In this document: positions 48,060 to 59,700 of the stretch, piece by piece
Numbering within the stretch: position 1 is the first letter of the stretch
Layout: each line of letters starts with the position of its first letter
Assembly (NCBI RefSeq): GCF_020526085.1
Contig: NZ_CP084874.1
Coordinates: 1,984,001 to 2,048,000, forward strand
Reading direction: 5' to 3'
Origin: Klebsiella africana
GTDB taxonomy: Bacteria; Pseudomonadota; Gammaproteobacteria; Enterobacterales; Enterobacteriaceae
DNA length: 64,000 bases
Position numbers and translations under genes: made by a program
The notes under the pieces: generated by a model
Told to the model about the DNA's origin: nothing
The model's input: only the letters and a program-made list of their open reading frames with translations
Database searches by the model: none

Positions 48060-50659
48060 TGAAGACCATCCGAACGACCTGCCCCTACTGCGGCGTAGGC
48101 TGCGGGGTGCTGGCGAGCGTGGACGACGCGGGGCAGGTGAGCGTGCGTGGCGACGATCAGCACCCGGCGAACCTTGGCCGTCTGTGCGTCAAAGGGGCAG
48201 CCTTAGGGGAGATCACGGGCCTGGCGGGGCGGCTGCTGACGCCGGAGGTCGACGGCCAGCAGGTAGCCTGGCCTCAGGCGCTGGCGGAAACCGCTGCGCG
48301 CCTGCGACAGATCATCGACCAGCACGGACCGCAAGCTGTGGCCTTTTACGCCTCCGGCCAGCTGTTAACGGAGGATTACTATGCCGCCAATAAGCTGATG
48401 AAAGGGTTTATCGGCGCGGCGAACATCGATACCAATTCACGGCTGTGCATGTCGTCAGCGGTCACTGGCTACAAGCGGGCCTTTGGCGCCGACGTGGTGC
48501 CCTGCAGCTACGATGATGTGGAAAACAGCGATCTGGTGGTGCTGGTCGGCTCGAACGCCGCCTGGGCGCATCCGGTGCTGTTCCAGCGGCTGACGCAAGC
48601 GAAGCGGGATAATCCCCGATTGCGGATCGTGGCGATCGACCCCCGACGCACCGCTACCTGCGAGATCGCCGACCGCCATCTGGCGCTGGCCCCGGGAAGC
48701 GACGGCGGGTTGTTTGCGGGGCTGCTTAACGCCCTGGCTGAGGCAGGAGCCTGCGTCGATGGCTTTCGCGACGGCCCACAGGCACTGGCCGCCGCCCGCG
48801 GCTGGGACGTGGCAAGGGTGGCGGCCTTTTGCGGTCTGCCTGCCGATGAGGTGGCGGGATTCTATCGCGAGTTCATCGCCGCCCCGCGGGCGATCACCCT
48901 TTACACCATGGGAATCAATCAATCCGCCAGTGGCAGCGACAAATGTAACGCCATCATCAACGTCCATCTGGCCAGCGGGAAGTATGGCCGCCGCGGCTGC
49001 GGCCCCTTTTCGCTGACCGGTCAACCCAACGCCATGGGCGGCCGCGAAGTCGGCGGGCTGGCGACGATGCTGGCGGCGCACATGGATTTTGTGCCAGACG
49101 ATCTGCAGCGGCTGGCCCGCTTCTGGGGGACGGAACGGCTGGCGCAGACCCCCGGGCTGACCGCCGTGGAGCTGTTTGCCGCCATTGGCCGCGGCGAGGT
49201 CAAAGCGGTCTGGATCATGGGTACTAACCCGGTGGTGTCGCTCCCTGACAGCCACGCGGTGAGCCAGGCGCTGGCCGCCTGTCCGCTGGTGATCGTCTCG
49301 GATGTCGCCGCCCAGACCGATACCGGACGTTTCGCCCACATCCGCTTTCCAGCGCTGGCCTGGGGCGAGAAGAATGGCACGGTCACCAACTCGGAGCGGC
49401 GGATATCCCGTCAGCGCAGCTTTCTGCCGCCGCCGGGGGAGGCGAAAGCGGACTGGTGGATCATCGCCAGAGTGGGCCAGGCGCTGGGGTATCGCGAGGC
49501 GTTTGCCTGGCAACATCCGCATGACGTCTTCCGCGAGCATGCGGCGCTGTCCGGTTTCGAAAACGACGGCCAGCGGGCGTTTGATATCGGCGCGCTGGCG
49601 GATCTCAGCCGTGAGGCGTGGGATGCCATGCCTCCGATGCGCTGGCCGGTCAGCCGCAGCGAGGCCGCCTGGGATATCACGCGCGGCTGGCATGGCGATG
49701 GCAGGCTGCGGATGGTGCCGGTGACGCCTCAACCGACCCGGGCGACAACCGATGCCTTTTATCCGCTGATCCTCAACAGCGGGCGGATCCGCGATCAGTG
49801 GCACACCATGACCCGTACCGGCGCGGTGCCGCGGCTGATGCAGCATATCGCGGAGCCAATGGTGGAGGTGGCGCCGCAGGATGCCGTTCGCTATCAGCTT
49901 CCCGCTGACGGGCTGGCGCGGATCTGGTCGCGGCATGGGGTGATGGTGGCGAAAGTGGCGATCAGCGAAGGGCAGCGCCCCGGCTCGCTGTTTGTTCCGA
50001 TGCACTGGAACAACCAGTTTGCCCGTCAGGGGCGGGTGAATAACCTGCTGCCCGCCGTCACGGACCCGTATTCCGGCCAGCCGGAAAGTAAACAGGCGGC
50101 GGTGGCGATCGCCGCCTGGCAACCGGCCTGGCACAGCGAGCTTTTTTGCCGCGAACCGCTACCATTTCCTGCGGCCTGGCACTGGCGGCGGCGGGCGGCG
50201 CCAGGCGTGCTGCACTACTCGCTGGCCGGGGAGGCATCTGCCCGACAGTGGCTCAGCGCGTGGTGCGCCCGGCGCGGCTGGCAGTTACAGGTGGCTGACG
50301 GCGGCGCGGTGTGGAACCTGCTGGCCTGGCATCAGGGAAGGCTGATGCTCGGCTGGTGGAGCGATGCGCGCGAGCCGGCGGTGGATTGCGCATGGATAAG
50401 CGCTGCCTTTGCCGCGCCGCCGTCCGATGCTGTCCAACGACATGCCTTGCTTAGCGGCCGACCGGGCGCCGCCGTCGCGCCGCGGGGGCGGATCGTCTGC
50501 AGCTGCTTTGGGGTGGGGGAATGGTCAATTAACGAGGCCATCGCCAGCGGCTGCGCCAGCGTCGGGGCGCTGGGTGGGAAGCTGAAATGCGGGACCAACT
50601 GCGGCTCTTGCGTGCCGGAGCTCAACGCGCTGCTGGCGGCGCAACGCACCCGGGCGTAA
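48059..50659 (+). CDS. nasA: Assimilatory nitrate reductase catalytic subunit NasA
   Basis: NasA reduces nitrate to nitrite in the cytoplasm. The 866-residue product has an N-terminal [4Fe-4S] motif (CPYCGVGCGV, then CVKG), the molybdenum bis-MGD domains (SRLCMSSAVTGYKRAFG, LTGQPNAMGGREVGG, NSGRIRDQWHTMTRTG) and a C-terminal BFD-type [2Fe-2S] domain (CSCFGVGEWSI, CGTNCGSCVPEL) that receives electrons from NasC. The ATG overlaps the nasCB stop (TGATG). An upstream in-frame start at 47954 lies inside nasB and is not used. Confidence 0.96.
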   Translation: MKTIRTTCPYCGVGCGVLASVDDAGQVSVRGDDQHPANLGRLCVKGAALGEITGLAGRLLTPEVDGQQVAWPQALAETAARLRQIIDQHGPQAVAFYASGQLLTEDYYAANKLMKGFIGAANIDTNSRLCMSSAVTGYKRAFGADVVPCSYDDVENSDLVVLVGSNAAWAHPVLFQRLTQAKRDNPRLRIVAIDPRRTATCEIADRHLALAPGSDGGLFAGLLNALAEAGACVDGFRDGPQALAAARGWDVARVAAFCGLPADEVAGFYREFIAAPRAITLYTMGINQSASGSDKCNAIINVHLASGKYGRRGCGPFSLTGQPNAMGGREVGGLATMLAAHMDFVPDDLQRLARFWGTERLAQTPGLTAVELFAAIGRGEVKAVWIMGTNPVVSLPDSHAVSQALAACPLVIVSDVAAQTDTGRFAHIRFPALAWGEKNGTVTNSERRISRQRSFLPPPGEAKADWWIIARVGQALGYREAFAWQHPHDVFREHAALSGFENDGQRAFDIGALADLSREAWDAMPPMRWPVSRSEAAWDITRGWHGDGRLRMVPVTPQPTRATTDAFYPLILNSGRIRDQWHTMTRTGAVPRLMQHIAEPMVEVAPQDAVRYQLPADGLARIWSRHGVMVAKVAISEGQRPGSLFVPMHWNNQFARQGRVNNLLPAVTDPYSGQPESKQAAVAIAAWQPAWHSELFCREPLPFPAAWHWRRRAAPGVLHYSLAGEASARQWLSAWCARRGWQLQVADGGAVWNLLAWHQGRLMLGWWSDAREPAVDCAWISAAFAAPPSDAVQRHALLSGRPGAAVAPRGRIVCSCFGVGEWSINEAIASGCASVGALGGKLKCGTNCGSCVPELNALLAAQRTRA

Positions 50660-50680
50660 CGGTGGCGCGCAGTGATGCCT

Positions 50681-50708
50681 CCGGTTGGGCGGCACCTTAC
50701 CCAACCGG
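50681..50708 (+). terminator. nas operon terminator
   Basis: A perfect 9-bp stem (CCGGTTGGG / CCCAACCGG, 10-nt loop) followed by a short TTT lies 21 nt after the nasA stop. The T-run is weak. Confidence 0.65.
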
Positions 50709-50810
50709 TTTCAGCATATTCCTGGAATTGCCCACAGGGCTGCGGGAGCAGGGAAAAAACGATAAACTAACACTTCTTCCCATTTTTGTGAGCTTGCGCA
50801 AACTCTGTTG

Positions 50811-52193
50811 ATGCCTGTGTCGTTCCGTTTGTTGCCAACGTTGACCTTTCTCCTGCTGCTGCCAGGCGCGTCCGTCTGGGCGCTGACCGCCAGCGACACC
50901 ACCCGCCCCGCGCAAGCGCAAGATCCGCTGCCCGATATGGGGATTGCTCCGCAGGTTGATGACGACGCCCGGCACTTTGCCGAAGTGGCAAAGAAGTTTG
51001 GCGAGGCCAGCATGAGCGACAATGGTCTGACGGCGGGCGAACAGGCGCAGCTGTTTGCCATCAGTAAAATCGGCAATGAAGTGAGTCATCAGCTGGAAAG
51101 CTGGCTCTCGCCGTGGGGCAACGCCAATGTCGACCTGCTGGTCGATAAAGAGGGGAAATTCACCGGCAGTAAAGGGAGCTGGTTTGTGCCGTTGCAGGAT
51201 AACGATCGTTATCTGACGTGGAATCAGTACTCGGTGACCCGGCGCGAGCACGATCTGGTGGGCAACATCGGGCTTGGCCAGCGCTGGCGGGTCGGCGGTT
51301 GGCTGCTGGGCTATAACTCGTTTTACGATAAAGTGCTGAGCGAAAGCCTGGCGCGCGGCAGCGTCGGCGCCGAAGCGTGGGGAGAATATCTCCGCCTGTC
51401 GGCAAACTATTACCATCCGCTAGGCGACTGGCAGCTACGCGATAATCAGACTCAGGAGCAGCGGATGGCCGTGGGGTATGACGTCACCGCCCAGGCGCGG
51501 CTGCCGTTCTACCAGCACATCAACACCAGCGTCAGCGTCGAACAGTATTTCGGCGACAGCGTCGATCTGTTTCACTCCGGCACCGGCTACCATAATCCGG
51601 TGGCCGTCTCCGTCGGACTCAATTACACCCCGGTCCCGCTGGTCACCGTGACCGCTAAGCATAAACAGGGGGAAAATGGCGTCAGCCAGAACAACGTGGG
51701 CCTGAAGCTCAACTACCGCTTTGGCGTGCCGCTGAAACAGCAGCTGGCGGCGGATGAGGTGGCGATCAGCAACTCGCTGCGCGGCAGCCGCTTCGATAGC
51801 CCGGAGCGGGATAATCTGCCGGTGGTGGAGTATCGTCAGCGCAAAAATCTGACGGTCTATCTGGCCACGCCGCCCTGGGATCTGCAGTCCGGGGAGACGG
51901 TGCAGCTTAAGCTGCAGATCCATAGCCTGCACGGCATCAAGGCGCTGCACTGGCAGGGGGACACCCAGGCCCTCAGCCTGACGCCGCCGGTGGATGCCAG
52001 CAGCCCCGATGGCTGGAGCGTCATTATGCCGGTGTGGAACAGTGAACCGGGCGCCGCAAACCGCTGGCGCCTGTCGGTGGTGGTGGAGGATAAACAGGGG
52101 CAGCGCGTCTCCTCCAATGAGATCGCCCTGGCGCTGACCGAGCCGCTGGTGAAGTTCACCGCGCCAGGCGTCTCCTGGACGGACTCGCCTTAG
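50811..52193 (+). CDS. ychO: Invasin-like inverse autotransporter YchO
   Basis: The roughly 460-residue product has a Sec signal peptide ([17 protein letters not shown]) and the intimin/invasin beta-barrel ([15 protein letters not shown] region, [61 protein letters not shown]). A single C-terminal Ig-like domain replaces the long passenger of true adhesins. It matches E. coli YchO in length and in position next to narL. An alternative TTG start is adjacent at 50808. Its last 4 nt overlap the convergent narL end. Confidence 0.92.
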   Translation: MPVSFRLLPTLTFLLLLPGASVWALTASDTTRPAQAQDPLPDMGIAPQVDDDARHFAEVAKKFGEASMSDNGLTAGEQAQLFAISKIGNEVSHQLESWLSPWGNANVDLLVDKEGKFTGSKGSWFVPLQDNDRYLTWNQYSVTRREHDLVGNIGLGQRWRVGGWLLGYNSFYDKVLSESLARGSVGAEAWGEYLRLSANYYHPLGDWQLRDNQTQEQRMAVGYDVTAQARLPFYQHINTSVSVEQYFGDSVDLFHSGTGYHNPVAVSVGLNYTPVPLVTVTAKHKQGENGVSQNNVGLKLNYRFGVPLKQQLAADEVAISNSLRGSRFDSPERDNLPVVEYRQRKNLTVYLATPPWDLQSGETVQLKLQIHSLHGIKALHWQGDTQALSLTPPVDASSPDGWSVIMPVWNSEPGAANRWRLSVVVEDKQGQRVSSNEIALALTEPLVKFTAPGVSWTDSP

Positions 52194-52840
52194 AAGATTC
52201 GCTCCTGATGGACCCATACCGCGGCTTCCACCCGGGATTTGAGCTTCATTTTCTTCAGCATGTGCTTCACGTGTACCTTGACGGTGCTTTCGGTGATATC
52301 CAGGCGACGGGCGATCATTTTGTTCGGCAGTCCCTGGGCGATCAGCTTGAGGATGTCGCGCTCGCGCGGGGTCAGCTGGCTGATATCGCGATCGGAGGTG
52401 GCGCGGTTGGCGCGCAGGCTGGCGGCCAGTACCGGGGTTAATGCTTCACTTAACACCATCTCGCCGGCAGCCGCCTGCTGCAGCGCTTTCAGCAGATCTT
52501 CCGGTTCCATGTCCTTCAGCAAATAGCCATCGGCGCCGCGCTTCAGAGCGGTGACAACGTCCTCTTCATGGTTGGAGACGCTGAAGACCACCACCCGGCC
52601 AGAAAGGGATTTCTCACGCAGCTTGTCCAGCGTCTCCAGACCGTTCATGCCCGGCATATTGAGGTCCAGCAGGATCAGGTCAGGATCCAGCGACTCTGCC
52701 AGCTCGATACCTTGCGCGCCATTGCTGGCCTCGCCAATCACCTGGATGTCCGGCGCCATGCTGATCAACTGCTTCACGCCGGTGCGCAGCATCGGATGGT
52801 CGTCAATGAGAAGGATGGTTGCCCGTTCCTGTTGACTCAT
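52190..52840 (-). CDS. narL: Nitrate/nitrite response regulator NarL
   Basis: NarL activates nar genes and represses others in response to nitrate. The 216-residue product has a receiver domain with phospho-acceptor Asp59 ([11 protein letters not shown]) and Lys in VVVFSVS..., and a LuxR-type helix-turn-helix ([20 protein letters not shown], then [14 protein letters not shown]). It follows narX by 10 nt. It overlaps ychO tail to tail. Confidence 0.98.
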   Translation of the reverse strand: MSQQERATILLIDDHPMLRTGVKQLISMAPDIQVIGEASNGAQGIELAESLDPDLILLDLNMPGMNGLETLDKLREKSLSGRVVVFSVSNHEEDVVTALKRGADGYLLKDMEPEDLLKALQQAAAGEMVLSEALTPVLAASLRANRATSDRDISQLTPRERDILKLIAQGLPNKMIARRLDITESTVKVHVKHMLKKMKLKSRVEAAVWVHQERIF

Positions 52841-52850
52841 GAGGGTCTCC

Positions 52851-54629
52851 TTATTGGATGGTAAACGTTTTTTCCGGGATAAACGTGACGATTACTTCGG
52901 TTCCACCGGTTTCCCGGCGTCGTACCTGACAGTCACCGCGCAAGCTCTGGGCGCGATCCCGCATGATAATTAAACCGTAATGATTACTCCGCTCGGCGTG
53001 ATCCGGCACGCCGCGACCGTTATCTGCCACCACCAGACGAACCTGATTATCGCGTTGTGACACTGTCACGGTTACTTCGGTCGCGCTGGCATGCTTCAGA
53101 GCGTTGCTCAACGCTTCGCGAGCGATCTGTAGCAGGTGGATCGCCTGATGCGACGGCACAAAGCGTGGCGGGAGCTGGTAATCAAGCTGTACCGTAAAGC
53201 CGAAGTGGGCGCTGTACTCCTGACAGCTGGCCTCCAGCGCCGGGCGCAGCCCCGGCTCGGTCAGCTGCAGGCGGAAGGTGGTTAACAGCTCCCGCAACTG
53301 GGCCCAGGAGGTATTTAGTTCGTTACGTATCTGCCCCAGCAGCTGGCGGCTCTCCGTCGGCAAAGCGTCGCCTTGCATCTGCAGACAGCTGACCTGCATC
53401 TTCATACAGGATAGCGACTGGGCGATGGAGTCGTGCAGCTCGCGGGCGATAGTGGCCCGCTCTTCCATGACGATCAGCTGCTGCTGCTTCTCCTGATGGC
53501 GGTCCAGCGCCAGGGTGCTGGTCAGCTGTTCCACCAGGGTATCCACCAGCTGTTGCTGATCGTGGCTGAGATGGCGGCCAACCGGCAGCGTCGCCAGCAG
53601 GATGCCGTACTGATTATGCGCATCCGACAGCCGCCACTTCAGCGTTGTTCCGCCATCCGGCAGCGGCGGTAGGTTGCGTGGGCAGAGGTAGCAGCCTTTA
53701 TCATCACATTCATCATCCGAGTGGCAGGTAAACTCCTGGTGATTATCTTCGTCTTCCAGGTCGTAGACTCGTACCTCGATATCGCGCAGCAGCGTTAGCC
53801 CCTGCAGGCCATTCAGTACCGGTGAAATGCGTTCGCAGAGCGGGGCGCTAGAGTGCAGCCGGCGGTTGGCCTGCCATAAGAAAGCGAGGATCTCGTTCTT
53901 CTGTTCCAGCCCGGCGGTCTTCTCCTGTACCCGCCGCTCGAGCACGGCGTAGCTTTCCGCCAGCTCTTCCGACATGTTATTCAGCGCCATGCCGAGGGTC
54001 GCCATTTCGTTGCGTCCGCTAATGTGCGCCCGCTGGGTGAAATCACGCTGACTCACCGCTCGCGCCATGCTCAGCAGCTGTTTCCACGGCCGCAGCAGGC
54101 GGGCGCGTAGCCAGATGATGGTGAAGATCAGCAGCAGCGCCATACCAATGGCGAGGATGCGATGGATCCAGACCACCCGTTCGATACGCTGCTCGGTGGT
54201 GTGGTCGAATGCGGTGACCAGCTGGTCGATACGATCGACAAAGTCGGCGACATCCTGCGCCACTTCCGCCTGATTGACCGCGCGCTGCATGCCGGGGGCC
54301 AGCGCCAGCTGCCAGTACTGCTGCAGGGCTTTAAGCTGGATTTCCTGGCCGTCGCGGCGGGCGGAATTTTGCAGCTCCGGGCTGAAGACGGTGGCGGTCA
54401 TGTCCGCCACCAGTTTTTGATCGTTTTCATTCAGCGGGATTGCCGCCAGCAGCCGGTAGCTTTGCATACGCAATGAACCGGCCTTGTTAATGGCGTGCGC
54501 GCTGCCCTGCACGCCGTTCACCAGGCGCGCTGAAATCGCCATGCCGGCGACGCCAATAATCGTGGCGAGCAGCACGATTAACGCCAGTTGATTGACCAGC
54601 GTCAGCGGGGTAAAAAGACGTTTTAACAT
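52851..54629 (-). CDS. narX: Nitrate/nitrite sensor kinase NarX
   Basis: NarX senses nitrate in the periplasm and phosphorylates or dephosphorylates NarL. The 592-residue product has a first membrane span (about 14-36), a periplasmic nitrate-binding domain with the P-box ([17 protein letters not shown]), a second span (about 153-172), a HAMP domain, a central Cys cluster ([18 protein letters not shown]) and the HPK7 transmitter with H-box [16 protein letters not shown] and an ATP lid DNGRGVPD. I start at ATG 54629; upstream codons to 54704 belong to a non-conserved extension in the promoter region. Confidence 0.97.
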   Translation of the reverse strand: MLKRLFTPLTLVNQLALIVLLATIIGVAGMAISARLVNGVQGSAHAINKAGSLRMQSYRLLAAIPLNENDQKLVADMTATVFSPELQNSARRDGQEIQLKALQQYWQLALAPGMQRAVNQAEVAQDVADFVDRIDQLVTAFDHTTEQRIERVVWIHRILAIGMALLLIFTIIWLRARLLRPWKQLLSMARAVSQRDFTQRAHISGRNEMATLGMALNNMSEELAESYAVLERRVQEKTAGLEQKNEILAFLWQANRRLHSSAPLCERISPVLNGLQGLTLLRDIEVRVYDLEDEDNHQEFTCHSDDECDDKGCYLCPRNLPPLPDGGTTLKWRLSDAHNQYGILLATLPVGRHLSHDQQQLVDTLVEQLTSTLALDRHQEKQQQLIVMEERATIARELHDSIAQSLSCMKMQVSCLQMQGDALPTESRQLLGQIRNELNTSWAQLRELLTTFRLQLTEPGLRPALEASCQEYSAHFGFTVQLDYQLPPRFVPSHQAIHLLQIAREALSNALKHASATEVTVTVSQRDNQVRLVVADNGRGVPDHAERSNHYGLIIMRDRAQSLRGDCQVRRRETGGTEVIVTFIPEKTFTIQ

Positions 54630-54940
54630 GGAATGCGTGGCTCCTGACCGGTCATGTCTCCGGGAGTGGCGCTTATTCTCGGCTATCCCCTGGAGTATAC
54701 CCATACCCCCAAAGAGTTACTCCTTAATTGTCGGTGGTAGGTGGCATTGGGGGTGGGATTAAACGCAACCCGGCAGCCACGTGAAAAACCACACTTTTTT
54801 CCCCACCATTTTCTACTCACTTCGGGGCATGGTCTATTTTTGCACAAATTAGTGCGTGCTTTTCCTTTGATTTATATCAACTTACCGCTCCGGGCAACCC
54901 CTAAGGTAGCGGCAGGAAATATGAATAATCAGAGGTATCT
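54630..54940. promoter_or_regulatory. narX / narK divergent control region
   Basis: The 311 nt contain NarL heptamers (TACYNMT): TACCCAT 54698-54704 and TACTCCT 54718-54724, with a near match TACCCCC at 54704-54710. An FNR box and a weak -10 (TAAGGT, 54902-54907) lie nearer to narK. This matches nitrate-plus-anaerobiosis control of narK. Confidence 0.75.
54867..54880 (+). promoter_or_regulatory. FNR box of narK
   Basis: TTGAT-TTAT-ATCAA is a perfect FNR consensus palindrome. If it is centred at -41.5, transcription starts near 54915, about 26 nt before narK. Confidence 0.92.
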
Positions 54941-56329
54941 ATGAGTCAATCTTCCCTCCCGGAGAAGGCTAACCGCTCGGTCATTACCGACTGGCGGCCT
55001 GAAGATCCTGAATTCTGGCAACAGCGTGGCCACCGTGTGGCGAGCCGCAATCTATGGATCTCCGTTCCCTGTCTGTTACTGGCGTTCTGCGTGTGGATGT
55101 TGTTCAGCGCGGTTGCCGTTAACCTCAATAAAGTAGGCTTTCAGTTTACAACCGATCAGCTGTTTATGCTGACCGCGCTACCGGCGCTGTCAGGCGCCTT
55201 ATTGCGCGTGCCTTACGCCTTTATGGTGCCGCTGTTCGGCGGCCGTCGCTGGACGGCGTTCAGCACCGGGATCATGATTGTGCCGTGCGTCTGGCTGGGC
55301 TTCGCGGTCCAGGATACCTCCACGCCGTTTAGCGTCTTCGTGATTATCTCTCTGCTGTGCGGTTTCGCCGGAGCCAACTTTGCCTCCAGTATGGCCAACA
55401 TCAGTTTCTTCTTCCCGAAAGCGAAGCAGGGCGGAGCGCTCGGTGTTAACGGCGGCCTCGGTAATATGGGCGTCAGCGTGATGCAGCTGGTCGCGCCGCT
55501 GGTGGTCTCGATCTCTATCTTTGCCGTTTTTGGCGGTAACGGCAGCGAGCAGCCGGATGGCTCGATGCTGTATCTGGAAAACGCCGCGTGGATCTGGGTA
55601 CCTTTCCTGATTATTTTCACCCTGGCGGCGTGGTTCTTTATGAACGACCTCTCCGCTTCCAAAGCGTCGCTGAGCGAGCAGTTGCCGGTACTTAAGCGCC
55701 TGCATCTGTGGATTATGGCGCTGCTCTATCTCGCGACCTTCGGTTCCTTTATCGGCTTTTCCGCCGGATTCGCGATGCTGTCAAAAACCCAGTTCCCGGA
55801 TGTGCAGATCCTGCACTACGCCTTCTTCGGCCCGTTCATTGGCGCGCTGGCGCGTTCAATGGGCGGGGCGATCTCTGACCGCCTCGGCGGGACCCGCGTG
55901 ACGCTGGTCAACTTTGTGGTGATGGCTGTCTTCTGCGCGCTGCTGTTCCTGACCCTGCCGACCAACGGCCAGGGCGGTAACTTTATCGCCTTCTTCGCAG
56001 TGTTTATGGTGCTGTTTCTGACCGCCGGGCTGGGCAGCGCCTCCACCTTCCAGATGATCTCCGTGATCTTCCGTAAGCTGACTATGGACCGGGTGAAGGC
56101 CCAGGGCGGCAGCGAAGCGCAGGCGATGCGCGAGGCGGCGACCGATACCGCAGCGGCGCTGGGCTTTATCTCCGCCATTGGCGCTATCGGCGGCTTCTTT
56201 ATTCCGAAAGCGTTCGGCATCTCGCTGGATCTGACCGGCTCGCCGGCCGGAGCGATGAAAGTGTTCCTCGTGTTCTATATTGCCTGCGTGGTGATTACCT
56301 GGGCGGTATATGGCCGTAAGCGTCAGTAA
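54941..56329 (+). CDS. narK: Nitrate/nitrite antiporter NarK
   Basis: NarK exchanges nitrate for nitrite across the inner membrane during nitrate respiration. The 462-residue major-facilitator protein has about twelve spans and both nitrate signatures (GFAGANFASSMANISFFFP and GLGSASTFQMISVIF) with the substrate arginines in LLRVPYAFM and RSMGGAISDRLG. It has a single domain, not the fused NarK1/NarK2 form. Confidence 0.97.
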   Translation: MSQSSLPEKANRSVITDWRPEDPEFWQQRGHRVASRNLWISVPCLLLAFCVWMLFSAVAVNLNKVGFQFTTDQLFMLTALPALSGALLRVPYAFMVPLFGGRRWTAFSTGIMIVPCVWLGFAVQDTSTPFSVFVIISLLCGFAGANFASSMANISFFFPKAKQGGALGVNGGLGNMGVSVMQLVAPLVVSISIFAVFGGNGSEQPDGSMLYLENAAWIWVPFLIIFTLAAWFFMNDLSASKASLSEQLPVLKRLHLWIMALLYLATFGSFIGFSAGFAMLSKTQFPDVQILHYAFFGPFIGALARSMGGAISDRLGGTRVTLVNFVVMAVFCALLFLTLPTNGQGGNFIAFFAVFMVLFLTAGLGSASTFQMISVIFRKLTMDRVKAQGGSEAQAMREAATDTAAALGFISAIGAIGGFFIPKAFGISLDLTGSPAGAMKVFLVFYIACVVITWAVYGRKRQ

Positions 56330-56352
56330 TCGGCCGCGGTAACGTTGGCGTA

Positions 56353-56387
56353 TAAAAAGGCGCGCTCCCCACGGAGGCGCCTTTTTT
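56353..56387 (+). terminator. narK terminator
   Basis: AAAAAGGCGC-g-CTCC / GGAG-GCGCC-TTTTTT forms a strong stem with a CCAC loop, 24 nt after the narK stop. Confidence 0.9.
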
Positions 56388-56628
56388 AATCGCTTAATTA
56401 GTTACAACATACTTATGTAGGATATTGTCCGCATCGACCGCAGAGCCAGAACAGGTGGGCTTGTCAGGGGAACGGCTCTACCCCTTAATACCTCCGGTGT
56501 TAACAAATCCCACCGCAAGGATGTTTTTTAAGCTAAAAAACATTAAAAAACAATAAGTTAAAAAATTATATTTTATACCACCTTGGTGGTAATCGAGGTT
56601 TTGCCCTGCATTAACAAGCCCGTTCGGA

Positions 56629-56642
56629 TTGATCGCTATCAA
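56629..56642 (+). promoter_or_regulatory. FNR box of narG
   Basis: TTGAT-CGCT-ATCAA is a perfect FNR consensus. A centre at -41.5 puts the start near 56677, about 58 nt before the narG ATG. Confidence 0.92.
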
Positions 56643-56734
56643 TTCTCGCCCTCTTTCATAGCGTTACCTTCGCTGCAAATCCAGCAATGTCGATTTATCA
56701 GAGAGCCGTCAGGCTCCATATCAGGAGAAACCCG

Positions 56735-59700
56735 ATGAGTAAATTCCTGGACCGGTTTCGCTACTTCAAACAGAAGGGTGAAACCTTTGCCGATGGGCAC
56801 GGCCAGCTTCTTAACACCAACCGGGACTGGGAGGATGGATACCGTCAACGTTGGCAGCATGACAAAATTGTGCGTTCCACTCACGGTGTCAACTGCACCG
56901 GATCATGCAGCTGGAAGATTTATGTCAAAAACGGTCTGGTGACCTGGGAAACGCAGCAGACTGACTACCCGCGCACTCGCCCGGATCTGCCGAACCACGA
57001 ACCTCGCGGTTGCCCGCGCGGCGCCAGCTACTCCTGGTATCTGTACAGCGCTAACCGCCTGAAATATCCGCTGATGCGTAAACGTCTGATGAAGATGTGG
57101 CGAGAAGCGAAAGTTCAGCATAGCGATCCGGTTGAGGCATGGGCGTCGATTATCGAAGATGCCGACAAAGCCAAAAGCTTCAAACAGGCTCGCGGTCGCG
57201 GCGGTTTTGTACGTTCCTCCTGGCAGGAAGTGAATGAGCTGATTGCTGCCTCCAACGTCTATACCGTCAAAACCTACGGTCCGGACCGCGTGGCCGGTTT
57301 CTCGCCGATCCCGGCGATGTCGATGGTCTCCTACGCCTCCGGCGCCCGTTATCTGTCACTGATCGGCGGCACCTGTCTGAGCTTCTACGACTGGTACTGC
57401 GACCTGCCACCGGCTTCGCCGATGACCTGGGGCGAGCAGACCGATGTGCCGGAATCCGCCGACTGGTACAACTCCAGCTACATTATCGCCTGGGGCTCCA
57501 ACGTGCCGCAGACCCGCACCCCGGATGCGCACTTCTTTACCGAAGTCCGCTATAAAGGGACCAAAACCGTAGCCATTACCCCGGACTATGCCGAAATCGC
57601 CAAGCTGTGCGATCTGTGGCTGGCGCCGAAGCAGGGTACCGATGCCGCGATGGCGCTGGCGATGGGCCATGTGATGCTGCGCGAGTTCCATCTCGATAAG
57701 CCGAGCCAGTACTTCACCGATTATGTGCGCCGCTATACCGACATGCCGATGCTGGTGATGCTCGAGGAGCGCGACGGTTATTACGCCGCCGGCCGCACGC
57801 TGCGGGCGTCAGATCTCGTGGATTCCCTTGGTCAGGAAAACAATCCGGAATGGAAAACCGTCGCCTTTGACGAGAAGGGCGGCATGACTGTGCCGAACGG
57901 TTCCCTCGGATTCCGCTGGGGCGACAAAGGCAAATGGAACCTCGAACAGCGCGACGGTAAAACTGGCGAAGAGATTGAGCTGCGTCTGAGCCTGCTGGGC
58001 AGCCATGATGAAGTGGCGAACGTCGGCTTCCCGTACTTCGGTGGCGAAGGGTCTGAGCACTTTAACAAAGTCGATCTGGAAAACATTCTGCTGCACAAAC
58101 TGCCGGCCAAACGCCTGCAGCTCGCCGACGGCTCCACCGCCCTGGTCACCACCGTTTACGATCTGACCATGGCTAACTACGGCCTTGAGCGCGGTCTGAA
58201 CGATGAAAACTGCGCCACCGGCTACGATGACGTGAAAGCCTATACCCCGGCCTGGGCGGAGCAGATCACCGGTGTCTCCCGCGCGCACATTATCCGTACT
58301 GCCCGCGAATTTGCCGATAACGCCGATAAAACCCACGGTCGCTCGATGATTATCGTCGGCGCGGGCCTCAACCACTGGTTCCACCTCGACATGAACTACC
58401 GCGGCCTGATCAACATGCTGATCTTCTGCGGCTGCGTCGGGCAGAGCGGCGGCGGCTGGGCGCACTACGTTGGTCAGGAAAAACTGCGTCCGCAGACCGG
58501 CTGGCAGCCGCTGGCGTTCGCCCTTGACTGGCAGCGTCCGGCGCGTCACATGAACAGTACCTCGTACTTCTATAACCACTCCAGCCAGTGGCGCTATGAA
58601 ACCGTGACCGCCCAGGAACTGCTGTCGCCGATGGCGGATAAATCCCGTTACAGCGGACATCTGATCGACTTCAACGTGCGCGCTGAGCGTATGGGCTGGC
58701 TACCGTCGGCGCCGCAGTTGGGCGTCAACCCGCTGCGTATCGCCGACGAGGCGAAAAAAGCCGGCATGACCCCGGTGGATTACACCGTGAAATCGCTGAA
58801 AGAGGGCTCGATTCGCTTTGCGGCCGAGCAACCGGAAAACGGCAAAAACCACCCGCGTAACCTGTTTATCTGGCGTTCCAACCTGCTGGGCTCCTCCGGT
58901 AAAGGTCATGAATACATGCTCAAGTACCTGCTGGGTACCGAGAACGGCATTCAGGGCAAAGACCTTGGCAAGCAGGGCGGCGTGAAACCGGAAGAAGTCG
59001 AATGGCGGGATAACGGCCTCGACGGCAAACTGGATCTGGTGGTGACCCTCGACTTCCGTCTGTCGAGCACCTGTCTGTACTCCGACATCGTGCTGCCGAC
59101 CGCCACCTGGTACGAAAAAGACGACATGAATACTTCGGATATGCATCCGTTTATTCACCCGCTGTCGGCCGCCGTTGACCCGGCCTGGGAATCAAAGAGC
59201 GACTGGGATATCTATAAAGGTATCGCGAAGAAATTCTCTGAAGTGTGCGTAGGCCATCTCGGGAAAGAAACCGACGTGGTGACCCTGCCGATCCAGCACG
59301 ACTCCGCCGCAGAAATGGCGCAGCCGCTGGATGTCAAAGACTGGAAAAAAGGCGAATGCGACCTCATCCCGGGGAAAACCGCGCCGCATATTATTCCGGT
59401 TGAGCGTGATTATCCGGCGACCTACGAGCGCTTCACCTCGATCGGCCCGCTGCTGGAAACCATCGGCAACGGCGGGAAAGGCATCGCCTGGAACACCCAG
59501 AGCGAAATGGACCTGCTACGTAAGCTCAACTACACCAAGGCGGAAGGCCCGGCGAAAGGCCAGCCGAAGCTGGAAACGGCCATCGACGCCGCGGAGATGA
59601 TCCTCACCCTGGCCCCGGAAACTAACGGTCAGGTAGCCGTGAAGGCGTGGAAAGCGCTGAGCGAGATCACCGGTCGCGAGCACACGCACCTGGCGCTGAA

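Larger units (their letters stand above)
56330..56734 (+). promoter_or_regulatory. narK-narG intergenic control region
   Basis: The 405 nt hold the narK terminator, distant NarL heptamers (TACTTAT 56410-56416, TACCCCT 56479-56485, near match TACCTCC 56489-56495), an AT-rich segment (about 56,520-56,580) where DNA bending by IHF is expected from E. coli, the FNR box and a -10 like TACCTT (56665-56670). This is the layout known for narG: distant NarL plus proximal FNR. Confidence 0.8.

Noticed and set aside
48455-50134. 559-codon minus-strand frame opposite nasA
   Set aside because: Same compositional effect of GC-rich codons; no ribosome-binding site or recognisable fold, and nasA is unambiguous.
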